A model generated the notes under the pieces. The model was not told the DNA's origin. It saw only the letters and a program-made list of their open reading frames with translations, and searched no databases. The position numbers and the translations under genes were made by a program. Source: Peptacetobacter sp900539645 (lineage in GTDB: Bacteria > Bacillota > Clostridia > Peptostreptococcales > Peptostreptococcaceae). Taken from it: 64,000 nt of DNA. This document shows, in pieces, positions 51,973 to 60,576 of the stretch. Numbering within the stretch: the stretch's first letter is position 1; every line of letters begins with the position of its first letter. The stretch lies in contig NZ_JBLOUI010000002.1 of NCBI RefSeq assembly GCF_047807365.1, positions 62,001-126,000 of the forward strand, written 5' to 3'.

Positions 51973-54096
51973 TTATTTTACGTTTGATAATCCTAAGAAT
52001 TCAGCTATTGATTCTAAAGTTGTTCTTGCAACACCCTGTCCAACCTGAGTTAATTTAGTAAATCCGTTAGTACCTTTTTTATCTAGTATAGCAACTTTCT
52101 GATTATCAGTTATTTTATCTGTTGCTAATACTATTGGATTACCATTTGCATAGTTTGCTGCTGCTAATGCATCTACTAATTCTTCTTTATTTCTCTGACC
52201 ATCTTTTACTAATACAACTTCATCTATATCACTAGGAGCATATTTTTCTATTATAGCAGCATTTGTTTTAAATCTATTATCACCAGCTACTCTAGCAACT
52301 TTATTGTTAGTAACTGCATCTATTTTATCATAATCAGCTTTAGATACTACTGATTCTCCACCTATTACAGCAACGCTATCATTTGCAGCAGTTTTTAAGT
52401 TCTTTTCTATAAATCTTATAGCATCTTTAGTTAATCCACCTTTTTTAGAAACTATTATAGGAGTTTTTTCTTCAACTGCTACTGTTGCTATTGACATAGC
52501 ATCTGCTTCACCTTCTGCACCTACTATAAATGCTTTTGAAACAGTTCCTAATGCTTCAGCTACTTCTAGTGAAGTTTCTTCTCTATTATCTCCACCATAT
52601 CTTTCTACTGAGAATCCCATATCTTTTAATTCATCTACTAAAGATTCACTTAATACAGCTTCTCCACCTACTAAATGTATTTTTACATTTTTAAGTCTTG
52701 ATTTTGGCACATTTACTGTTAATTCTTCTAAGAAATCTTTTGTTGCAGTTGGAAGTGAATCTGATTTTGATAATAATACTGCAGTACCAGCATTATTATT
52801 CCATTTTTTATCAGCTGCTAGTGGTGCAGCTGCAAGTCCATCTACTAATGATTCACCATTTACTAATACTATATCATTCTGATTCGCATTATCAGCATTT
52901 GCAGTTTCGTTTATTCCCTGAGCTTTTGCTACATTTACTGCAGTTTCATATCTATTAGCACCTGCAACTATACCAACTGTATAATTACCTGTTGTCATCA
53001 TATCATATAAAGACTGTAGTTCTTTTAGATTAGTTGATTTAACAGTTACTACTTTAACTTCACCAGTTGTTGTAACATCTTTATAACTAGCATAGTATGT
53101 TACTTTAAACTCTGCGACACCATTAGTTAACTTTGATGGTCTATCACCTAATTTAACAGTTTCTTTACCTGTTCTATTATTTTCTTTAGCTACTTTTTTA
53201 GCATTTTCTATATCTTTCTGTATTTCTGTTCCTTTTGCTGTTAATGCTAATCCGTCATATAAATCTTTTGCTAAGTATGTTACCTGTTCAGCTTTTTTTG
53301 AATCATCAACTAATTTATATGATTCTTTCACTTCTGGATCAGCAGTTATTTCAGCTGATTTCTGATATTTTGATGCTTTAGTTGCAAATCCTACACATTC
53401 CTGAACTTTATCTGTTATTTTACCATCTTTATCTAATGGTAAATTGAAGTTTAATTCATCTGATTCTGTGTTAAGTTCTATTTTTACATTTTCTTCTTTT
53501 GAAGCTGTTAAGTCTTTTATTGCTTCTAGTGTTACAGTAGCTCCTGTTTTTTTATCATTAACTTTTATTTCTTTAACAAAATCATTAGATGCTGGATCAA
53601 CTATGTTAGTAGTAGGATTTTGGAAATCATCAACTCCATATTTTTCTACTTTACCTGTTGCTTCTATCTGTGTACCAGGTATTATCTGTCCTAAGAATTC
53701 AGTTGTTTTTCTTTCTACTACCTGTACTGTCATATCTGCTTTAAGAGCATCGTTAGAAAGTATTTTTTCTATTTCTTTTATATCGTATGTTACATCCCCA
53801 GTTACACTTGAATCAATTGTGTTTAAAGCAACCTCTTTTCCATCTTTATTTAATACTTTTATTCCGTATGCTGATGCATTATCTTTCATTAAATTCGCAA
53901 CATCTGTTGATACGAAATTTGTTTTTAATTCACTATTAGTTGATATCATTTTTGTTTTTGCTAAATCAACTATTTTTTTTGCTAATAATGATTTTTCACT
54001 CATATTAACATCAGTTACTTCTGCTGCCATCACTGGCGCTACTGCACTCGCTAACATCGCTCCTGCCATTACTACTGATAATCTTTTCTTATTCAT
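51973..54096 (-). CDS. Silent S-layer protein gene slp6
   Basis: 707 residues, intact. Shared signal peptide, a variable region of its own to about 368 with LYDGLALTAKG, CWB2 repeats from about 371 (VAGANRYETAV, YGGDNREETSLEV, VAGDNRFKTNAAI). Its 5' repeat ends at ATACAATAAAACTG, without a -35. It is the most distal intact donor; bringing it to the promoter would need an inversion of about 23 kb. Confidence 0.9.
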   Translation of the reverse strand: MNKKRLSVVMAGAMLASAVAPVMAAEVTDVNMSEKSLLAKKIVDLAKTKMISTNSELKTNFVSTDVANLMKDNASAYGIKVLNKDGKEVALNTIDSSVTGDVTYDIKEIEKILSNDALKADMTVQVVERKTTEFLGQIIPGTQIEATGKVEKYGVDDFQNPTTNIVDPASNDFVKEIKVNDKKTGATVTLEAIKDLTASKEENVKIELNTESDELNFNLPLDKDGKITDKVQECVGFATKASKYQKSAEITADPEVKESYKLVDDSKKAEQVTYLAKDLYDGLALTAKGTEIQKDIENAKKVAKENNRTGKETVKLGDRPSKLTNGVAEFKVTYYASYKDVTTTGEVKVVTVKSTNLKELQSLYDMMTTGNYTVGIVAGANRYETAVNVAKAQGINETANADNANQNDIVLVNGESLVDGLAAAPLAADKKWNNNAGTAVLLSKSDSLPTATKDFLEELTVNVPKSRLKNVKIHLVGGEAVLSESLVDELKDMGFSVERYGGDNREETSLEVAEALGTVSKAFIVGAEGEADAMSIATVAVEEKTPIIVSKKGGLTKDAIRFIEKNLKTAANDSVAVIGGESVVSKADYDKIDAVTNNKVARVAGDNRFKTNAAIIEKYAPSDIDEVVLVKDGQRNKEELVDALAAANYANGNPIVLATDKITDNQKVAILDKKGTNGFTKLTQVGQGVARTTLESIAEFLGLSNVK

Positions 54097-54200
54097 TATC
54101 TTTTTACCTCCGTTTTCCTTTTTTATTCGTTACATCTCTTTTTTTCTCTATTCTCTTGCTCTTTCGACGCAATTCTTTATTCTTCCACAGTTTTATTGTA
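54023..54200 (-). repeat. 5' conserved repeat, slp6 copy
   Basis: Inverted relative to the expression-site copy and reads as identical from the signal-peptide codons through ACAATAAAACTG. Upstream (sense strand) is GGGCATTCCAT. Confidence 0.85.
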
Positions 54201-54301
54201 TGGAATGCCCACCAACTCCACAAAACACAAAACTAATATAAATGTAGGAAAAATTAAAATTTTTGCCGTAAAAACTAGGTCAAAAAAAGTAATAGCAATA
54301 A

Positions 54302-54313
54302 GAACAAATGTTT
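54302..54313. promoter_or_regulatory. LexA-like palindrome upstream of ATPase gene 2
   Basis: GAACAAATGTTT lies 75 bases before the ATPase start codon. It sits inside a flank of about 95 bases that is repeated near 59025-59120. Confidence 0.5.
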
Positions 54314-54387
54314 TTTTGACCAAAATAATATTTGCCGTAATTTTTTTACGGATATATGGTATACTATACTTAAACGGAGGTGGAATT

Positions 54388-55494
54388 ATGCTAAAAAAAT
54401 TTGAAGTAGAAGGATTTAAAAATTTTGAAAATAAATTTACACTAGATTTATCAAAAGCTCATAACTACGATTTCAATAAAGAGATGGTAGAGAATAATAC
54501 TGTAAAAGTATGTTCAATATTTGGTAAAAATAGTTCTGGAAAGAGTAATCTTGGATTGGCAATTTTAGATGCAATAAATCATTTAACAGACGATAGAGAA
54601 AAAACTTCAATAGATGCAAATCCATATTTAAACTTAAATAGAAATGATTTTGCTGAGTTCACGTATTATTTTTCATTTGGAACAGATGAGCTTGTTTATA
54701 ATTATAAAAAAGCAGCTGTAGAAGAAATGCTTTATGAAAAAATTGAGATAAATGGAAAAAATGTTCTTGAATACGACTATTCATTAGCAAAAGGTCATTG
54801 TGATTTAAAAGGAACTGAAAATTTAAAAATAGATTTAAAGGGAAGAGGACTCTCTCTTACAAAATATGTTAGAAATAATTCTATACTAGATGATAATAAT
54901 GAAAATGAAGTGTTTAAGAAATTCTATAACTATATTGAAAATATGCTATTATTCTATTCACTTAATGTAAATAGATATTTTGGATATAAATCTGGGGGAG
55001 AATCAATAGAAAGCTCTATAGTAAAAAACGGTAAGTTAAAGGATTTTGAAGATTTTTTATGTAATTTAGAAATAAAATGCAATTTAGAATCAGTCAATTT
55101 AGATGGAAGAGATGTTATTTTAAATAAGTTTAAAAATGGATCAGCTAGATTCTTTGAAACAGCTTCAACAGGAACTAGAAGTTTGGCTTTATTTTACTAT
55201 TGGCTTATAAATAGTAATGAAGCATCTATGATTTTTATGGATGAGTTTGATGCGTACTATCATTATGAGTTAGCAGAACAAGTTGTTAAAGAAGTAGTTA
55301 AGAGAAAACCAAATTCACAGATTATATTTACATCTCACAATACTAATCTTATGACTAATGAGTTATTCAGACCAGATTGTCTATTTATTATGAAAGAAAA
55401 TAAGATTGAATCTATGAGTAGATTGACTAATAAAGAGCTTAGATATGCACATAATCTACAGAAATTGTATAAGTCAGGTGCTTTCAATGAGTAA
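54388..55494 (+). CDS. AAA_15-type ATPase (RloA-like)
   Basis: 368 residues. MLKKFEVEGFKNFENKFTLDLS start, Walker A FGKNSSGKSNL about 48-58, Walker B MIFMDEFDAYYHYEL, then IIFTSHNTNLM. This is the ATPase of RloA/AAA_15-type two-gene defence systems. ATG at 54388 follows CGGAGGTG; the open frame extends upstream but that part is non-coding flank. It overlaps the start of a truncated RloB-like gene, so the system is probably dead. Confidence 0.8.
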   Translation: MLKKFEVEGFKNFENKFTLDLSKAHNYDFNKEMVENNTVKVCSIFGKNSSGKSNLGLAILDAINHLTDDREKTSIDANPYLNLNRNDFAEFTYYFSFGTDELVYNYKKAAVEEMLYEKIEINGKNVLEYDYSLAKGHCDLKGTENLKIDLKGRGLSLTKYVRNNSILDDNNENEVFKKFYNYIENMLLFYSLNVNRYFGYKSGGESIESSIVKNGKLKDFEDFLCNLEIKCNLESVNLDGRDVILNKFKNGSARFFETASTGTRSLALFYYWLINSNEASMIFMDEFDAYYHYELAEQVVKEVVKRKPNSQIIFTSHNTNLMTNELFRPDCLFIMKENKIESMSRLTNKELRYAHNLQKLYKSGAFNE

Positions 55495-55655
55495 AATTGC
55501 ATTTATTGTTGAGGGAAAGAAAACTGAAAAAGTTGTAATCAAAAGTTTTATGGATAATTTTATGAATAGTAATAACTTTGATGAACTTGATATTGAAGAA
55601 ATCGTACTTCCTATGGAAACAAATATTTATACTTTATATAAGAAAATGAATTGCT
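55487..55655 (+). pseudogene. RloB-like partner gene, 3'-truncated
   Basis: Starts by overlap with the ATPase gene and reads MSKIAFIVEGKKTEKVVIKS, the N-terminal TOPRIM-like element of RloB-type partners. It breaks off after about 55 residues, where the sequence switches into the 5' fragment of an S-layer gene on the other strand. A full partner is near 200 residues. The junction marks a deletion. Confidence 0.7.
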
Positions 55656-55913
55656 ATCTGTATCAACATCTCTTACTGGAGTATTATTAAGATCTGTTGT
55701 AAAGTAGTATACAGATTTGTCAGCGAACTGAGTATCTGTCATATGGAATTTTTTACTGTTTAAGAAAGTTCTTAATTCACTTTTTACTACTCCTAAATCA
55801 TTTGCTGATACTTCATATTTCTTGTCAGCAGTTGTTTCAGCTGCTAGCACTGGTGCTACACTACTTGCTAACATCGCTCCTGCCATTACTACTGATAATT
55901 TTTTCTTGTTCAT
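55655..55913 (-). pseudogene. S-layer gene 5' fragment (slp7 fragment)
   Basis: On the minus strand this begins with a diverged signal peptide (MNKKKLSVVMAGAMLASSVA ...) and about 85 residues of variable region ending near RDVDTDS, where it joins the truncated RloB-like gene. Its UTR is a degenerate version of the shared 5' repeat (about 55914-56012) with several substitutions and small deletions. Unlike the intact copies it has not been kept identical. Confidence 0.8.
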
Positions 55914-56075
55914 TATCTTTTTACCTCCGTTTTTCTTTTTTTATTACATTCTTCTCTTTTTTTCTCTATTCTTTTGCTCTACGCAATTCTTTATTCTTCC
56001 ACATTTTTATTGGACGGAACGCCACCTCACCGCCCCAAACGCAAAGTGGGGCAGAGGGGGTAAAAAGAGCACAAA

Positions 56076-56105
56076 AAAACGAGGATTTATTCCTCGTTTT
56101 TCATC
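56076..56105. terminator. Terminator-like hairpin
   Basis: AAAAACGAGGA pairs with TCCTCGTTTTT, able to act on either strand. It lies between the slp7 fragment leader and the ATPase gene at 56259. Confidence 0.65.
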
Positions 56106-56258
56106 ACTTCGGTCACTATTTTATATTAATTTCGTGTCAGAACCGTCACACGACATCTTCAATCTAATTCTTTAAAGTTTAGTCGTTTTTTATATTGATA
56201 AGCATTTCTACTTATATTATATCATAGTTTTAAGTCTTATAAATAAAAGTGCATAATT

Positions 56259-57254
56259 TTATTTTAAACACTTTTCGCTGATAGGTATCTGAGATACTAT
56301 CTTATCTTTATTAATTCCTTCAAGATAAAATTTTTTCAACTTAGTCTTATCATAACTAGCATAAGCATAATACTTAGAAATATCTTCAACAAGACTAGTG
56401 AAATATCTTTCCCAACTTATAAACTCGCTACTATCAATATAATCAGCTGGATTTTCTAGAATTTTATCAATCATCTTGCTGTGGTTTCCAAAGATTTTTG
56501 CAGATAATATCAGATACTCAAATGATTCAGGAAGAAATACTTTGATATTTTCTCTATCTCTTGTAAATTCTTCTAAAGTTTTTACTTGAGATCCAAAAGC
56601 AGCCCCGTCAGCTACGATAAGTGTTTCTTCATTATCGGATATTTCTTCTAATGGCTTTATTATAGAGCTGTTGCCACCAGAAGAGAAGCAGTTACAATTA
56701 TACACTTGATTAAAGAATTGGAATCCTGCTTTTTTGTCTTCAGTTATAATATTATCTACACAAATTTCTTTATTATCTTCAAAGTTGTCATATTTTGAGT
56801 AAATTCTGTAAAACTCATTAACTACAGGCTCCAAGCTTCCATATTTTCCAGATTCTTTGATTCCGTATATTTCATCAACACTATAAGGTAAATTGCTCAA
56901 GCTTTCTCTATTAACGATAACGTAATAGTTAGAAGTGTTTTGAATAGCTTTGGCAAATTCTTCTGTTTTTACGTAAGATGCATCCTCATCAAAGAATATT
57001 ACGTTATTTTCTGTTTCTTTGATTCTTCTTTCCCAACTATATTCATCACCAGAAAAAGCTATGCAAGGATAGTCGCAATCAACACGTATAAATCCTTGAA
57101 GAGTTTTATCCTTCGCAGCTCTTATTAAAGATAGTAGAACTGTCTTTCCAGTTGCAGAATTTCCTTCTATTATAGTAATATTTCTGTTTAGTGTAAATTC
57201 ATAGGTGATTTTGTTAGCAATATTACTAATTTTTACATGAACTTTTCCTTTCAA
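56259..57254 (-). CDS. P-loop ATPase-like protein, function unknown
   Basis: 331 residues. It has a Walker A GNSATGKTVLL at about 34-44, a possible Walker B NNVIFFDEDASYV about 86-98, and a later hydrophobic-acidic VADGAAFGS about 218 that could be a TOPRIM-like strand. It reads like an ABC-type ATP-binding fold lacking some usual elements. TTG start follows GGAGGG, and the gene begins immediately after the stop of the DUF4869-like gene, so the two form an operon. A defence or regulatory role is possible by context only. Confidence 0.6.
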   Translation of the reverse strand: MKGKVHVKISNIANKITYEFTLNRNITIIEGNSATGKTVLLSLIRAAKDKTLQGFIRVDCDYPCIAFSGDEYSWERRIKETENNVIFFDEDASYVKTEEFAKAIQNTSNYYVIVNRESLSNLPYSVDEIYGIKESGKYGSLEPVVNEFYRIYSKYDNFEDNKEICVDNIITEDKKAGFQFFNQVYNCNCFSSGGNSSIIKPLEEISDNEETLIVADGAAFGSQVKTLEEFTRDRENIKVFLPESFEYLILSAKIFGNHSKMIDKILENPADYIDSSEFISWERYFTSLVEDISKYYAYASYDKTKLKKFYLEGINKDKIVSQIPISEKCLK

Positions 57255-57256
57255 TC

Positions 57257-57724
57257 TTATCCCTCCAAAAATTTATATCCCTTGTAAGTAAATTCTTTGT
57301 TTGTTTTTACTGTTGAGCCATCGTTGACGATAAATATTTCATCATCTCCATCTAAGTCAAAGTGCATTAGATATCTAAGGTTGATAGTAATATCTTTATC
57401 CTTTGCTATTTTCAATAAATATGGAGAGCAGTTATCTCCACAATGAGTAGCGTTGAATATCATGTCTGGATGTTTGTTTATCATAATCAGAGTTTTTACA
57501 CCACCAGATAATGTTTGTGGTGGGATTGGTCCAAGTACTGGGCTTTGGATTAGGTTTGGACCTATGACATCTGATTTGTCGATTGCTTTTATCATTTCTA
57601 CGCTGAGTGGATCTGTTATACAGTCATCTGTGTGCCGTATGTCAAAGGCAAGTGGAGGATTTTCTACCACGTTGTATTTTTCTATGTCATCTCTGTAGCT
57701 TCTGCTAAATAGTATTTTTAACAT
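57257..57724 (-). CDS. DUF4869-like small protein
   Basis: 155 residues, starting MLKILFSRSYRDDI, with RHTDDCITDPLSVEMIKAIDKSDVIGPNLIQSP and GGVKTLIMIN. This resembles DUF4869, a family found beside ATP-binding proteins; the match is from memory and moderate. No catalytic motif is evident. First gene of the two-gene operon. GAAAGGAAA precedes the ATG. Confidence 0.5.
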   Translation of the reverse strand: MLKILFSRSYRDDIEKYNVVENPPLAFDIRHTDDCITDPLSVEMIKAIDKSDVIGPNLIQSPVLGPIPPQTLSGGVKTLIMINKHPDMIFNATHCGDNCSPYLLKIAKDKDITINLRYLMHFDLDGDDEIFIVNDGSTVKTNKEFTYKGYKFLEG

Positions 57725-57829
57725 AGTTTTGTTTCCTTTCTTTTGAGTGTTAGTCGATTTCGTTTATATATAGATTATATCATAGTATGAGGAGAGTAGA
57801 GGTATATTAAAATGTAGGAATTTATATAG

Positions 57830-57893
57830 GAACATATGTTTGTTATAGATTAAATAGACAAAAATAGACTTACAACAGCAAGTCTATTTTTGA
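57830..57893 (+). repeat. Module-edge unit before the broken slp8
   Basis: GAACATATGTTTGT at 57830, then the hairpin CAAAAATAGACTT/AAGTCTATTTTTG ending at 57892. Confidence 0.75.
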
Positions 57894-57951
57894 GATTTAT
57901 TATATTTTTTGAATAATTTAAATTGCTTATAATATGATTGATTTTAGATTT

Positions 57952-59025
57952 TTATCTGTTAGTTAAGCCAATACATTCAGCAATAGTTTTAATTACATTT
58001 CTATCGACACCATATCCAACCTGATACAATGCATATGATTCTTTTGCATTTAATTCTAATGCATTAATTTGTTCTTTAGATAGGGAATCAGTTGCTAAAA
58101 TTATAGGTGCATTTACAGATGCAGCCATATTAGCTGCTGTTAATGCATCAATAAGTTCATCTTTGTTTCTTTGTCCATCCTTTGCAACTATTACAGTTTC
58201 AGCTTCGCCAACAAAATCATTTGTATAAAACTTATTTATTATTTCTGCATTTGTAGCTTTTCTGTTTTCGCCAGCTATTCTTGTAATACTTGAAGCTTCT
58301 GCTTTTAATTGTTTCATATCATAGTTAGAAAATACATTTTCTCCACCTATAACAATCAAATCTTGTCCACTTAATTCTGAAACTGCATTTTCTGATATTC
58401 CACCTTTTTTAGAAACTATTATTGGAGCTTTTATTTCTGATGCAACTGAAGCTATTGACATTGCATCGGCTTCACCTTCTGCACCTACTACAAATCTTTC
58501 TTTTGTATTAGTTGCATCTTCTATAGCTTCAGCTACTTCTAGTGAAGTTTCTTCTCTGTTGTCTCCACCGTATCTTACTACGTCGAATCCTAATCCTCTT
58601 AATTCTCTTTCTAATGATTTGTTAAGAACTGATTTTCCAACTACTAAGTTAACTGTTACTTTATTTAAAGAACCTATCTCTACCTGAGATAATAATTCTT
58701 TTAAGTATGCTTTTGTTGCTTTTGGAAGAGCATCTGCTTCTTTTAGCATAGAGAAGAAATCATGTCCTTCTTCTGTTAACATTAATCCATCATATAAATC
58801 TTCTATTGATAAATCCTGTCCACCAGATGTTATAGTTATTTCTTCAACTGTTTCACTTGCTATATCAACATATGCCATAGTTCAAGTTTCTGGGAATCCA
58901 TAGAAATCAGTAGCATTTAATACAGTTGATGTTGTATTTGCAACTCCATCTGCATTTATGTATTTATTTATATCTACAGTATTGCTTCCAACTTCTAATT
59001 TTAAAGTAGGTACTTTAACTCCAGC
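57952..59025 (-). pseudogene. Broken S-layer gene (slp8): no 5' end, internal deletion, stop codon
   Basis: The 3' part reads as the C-terminal region of an S-layer protein like slp3, ending with the last CWB2 repeats (IAGENRKATNAEI, VAKDGQRNKDELIDALTAAN). Three lesions are visible. An in-frame TGA occurs at 58882-58884, within DFYGFPET-stop-T. An internal in-frame deletion joins FFSMLKEAD directly to ALPKATKAYL, removing most of the first CWB2 repeat. The reading frame ends near 59025, where the signal peptide, UTR and shared 5' repeat are all missing. It cannot act as an inversion donor but could still give sequence by gene conversion. Confidence 0.85.
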
Positions 59026-59095
59026 ACTAATATAAATGTAGGAAAAAACAAATTTTTTGCCGTAAAAACTAGGTCAAAAAAAGTAATGGCAACAA

Positions 59096-59107
59096 GAACA
59101 AATGTTT
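59096..59107. promoter_or_regulatory. LexA-like palindrome upstream of ATPase gene 3
   Basis: GAACAAATGTTT, in a flank that repeats that at 54231-54325, about 180 bases before the ATPase start. Confidence 0.5.
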
Positions 59108-59287
59108 TTTTGTCCAAAATTCACATATCTACTAATCTATAACACAGTACAAATTTCTAATAAAGTTAATTTATCACATAAAATACAATAAAAAATTGCT
59201 TTAAATGATAAAAAACAACTAAAATAGAGAAAAAATCTCATATATAACGTATAATTAAGATAAATACAAACAACAGAGGGTGATAAA

Positions 59288-60529
59288 ATGCTAATACAGT
59301 TTACATTTAAAAACTTTAGATCTTTCAGAGATGAGGTTACTCTAGATCTTTCGGCGACAAGTATAAAAGAGCATGAGGATAGAGTGGTCGAATTTGGAAA
59401 TGAGAAGTTACTCACAGCTGCGGCTATTTTTGGAGCTAATGCAAGTGGAAAGTCAAATGTGCAAGAAGCTTTTAAATATATGAATGATTATGTGATAAAT
59501 TCGTTTTTATATGGTGGAGATATAATCTACAACGATAGAGATTTTAACACACCGACGCCATTTTTGTTTGATGAAGTGAGCGGAAATCGGGAATCTATGT
59601 TTGAAGTTTTCTTTATACAGGAGGAATTTAATAAAGTTGTTACATATCAGTATGGATTTTGTATAGATTCGAAGGGGATTTCAGAGGAATGGTTGAGCAA
59701 GAGGTATAAGAGTAGCAATGGATTTAAGAGTATATTCTATAGAAATAGGGAAGAAAATGAGCTAGATTTAAGTGGAATATCTGAAAAAGATAGAGATAAT
59801 ATCAAAATAGCACTTGAGCCAGAAACGTTGGTTGTTTCTCTGGGTGCAAAGCTTAAGGTTGGTATTCTTAAAAAAATTAGAAATTGGTTTTTAGATAATA
59901 GAATTATAGATTTTGGAAATCCTATCGAAAATTATTTAGAAGTTAAGTATTTGCCTGAAGGATTTGCAGAAGATGCAAATGTTAGGAAGGATGTAGTGAA
60001 GTATTTATCTACTTTTGACGATTCGATAGTAGATTTTGAGGTAGAAAGTATAAATAAGGATGCCGTTAAAGTATTTGCTATTCACGAGATAAAGGGCAGC
60101 GATGAGAGAGTTGCGATTCCGCTGAAACACGAATCATCTGGAACATTGAAGATGTTTAATCTTTATGGAAGTTTGAAGAAAGTTTTAAATGATGGAGGGC
60201 TTATTTTTATAGATGATTTGAATTCAAGGATTCATCCGTTGCTTTTGAGAAATTTATTGATTAGTTTTTTAAATCCTAAGATAAATAAAAATCATGCTCA
60301 GATTGTATTTACAAGTCATGATTTGTGGGAGCTTTCAAATAATTTGTTGAGAAGAGATGAGATTTGGTTTACAGAAAAGGATTCTAGTGGAAATTCTACG
60401 TTGTATTCGTTAGCCGATTTTAAGACTTCTAGTGGAAAGAAGATAAGAAATGATGAGAATTATGCGAAAAACTATCTTTTAGGTAAGTATGGAGCTATTC
60501 CGCATCTTTATATACTTAAAAGCGGTTAG
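59288..60529 (+). CDS. AAA_15-type ATPase, orphan
   Basis: 413 residues. MLIQFTFKNFRSFRDEVTLDLS start, Walker A FGANASGKSNV about 49-58, a Walker B-like LIFIDDLNSRIHP about 315 (Asp-Asp instead of the usual Asp-Glu), then IVFTSHDLWELS. Same broad family as the ATPases at 41053 and 54388 but distinct in sequence. No nuclease partner follows; a strong terminator comes 50 bases after the stop. Starts after GAGGGTG. Confidence 0.8.
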   Translation: MLIQFTFKNFRSFRDEVTLDLSATSIKEHEDRVVEFGNEKLLTAAAIFGANASGKSNVQEAFKYMNDYVINSFLYGGDIIYNDRDFNTPTPFLFDEVSGNRESMFEVFFIQEEFNKVVTYQYGFCIDSKGISEEWLSKRYKSSNGFKSIFYRNREENELDLSGISEKDRDNIKIALEPETLVVSLGAKLKVGILKKIRNWFLDNRIIDFGNPIENYLEVKYLPEGFAEDANVRKDVVKYLSTFDDSIVDFEVESINKDAVKVFAIHEIKGSDERVAIPLKHESSGTLKMFNLYGSLKKVLNDGGLIFIDDLNSRIHPLLLRNLLISFLNPKINKNHAQIVFTSHDLWELSNNLLRRDEIWFTEKDSSGNSTLYSLADFKTSSGKKIRNDENYAKNYLLGKYGAIPHLYILKSG

Positions 60530-60576
60530 AGTGTCCAATTAAAACACTCGTTTAAAAGATAATAAAAGACGTCAAT

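Noticed and set aside
54196..54387. Longer N-terminus for the ATPase at 54388
   Set aside because: The extra 64 codons are module flank repeated at 59025-59120 and have no ribosome site; CGGAGGTG sits before the ATG at 54388.
31073..59025. Integron-like cassette array as explanation for the S-layer modules
   Set aside because: No integrase, no attC-like recombination sites at cassette ends, and the genes alternate in strand. Inversion at 5' repeats fits better.
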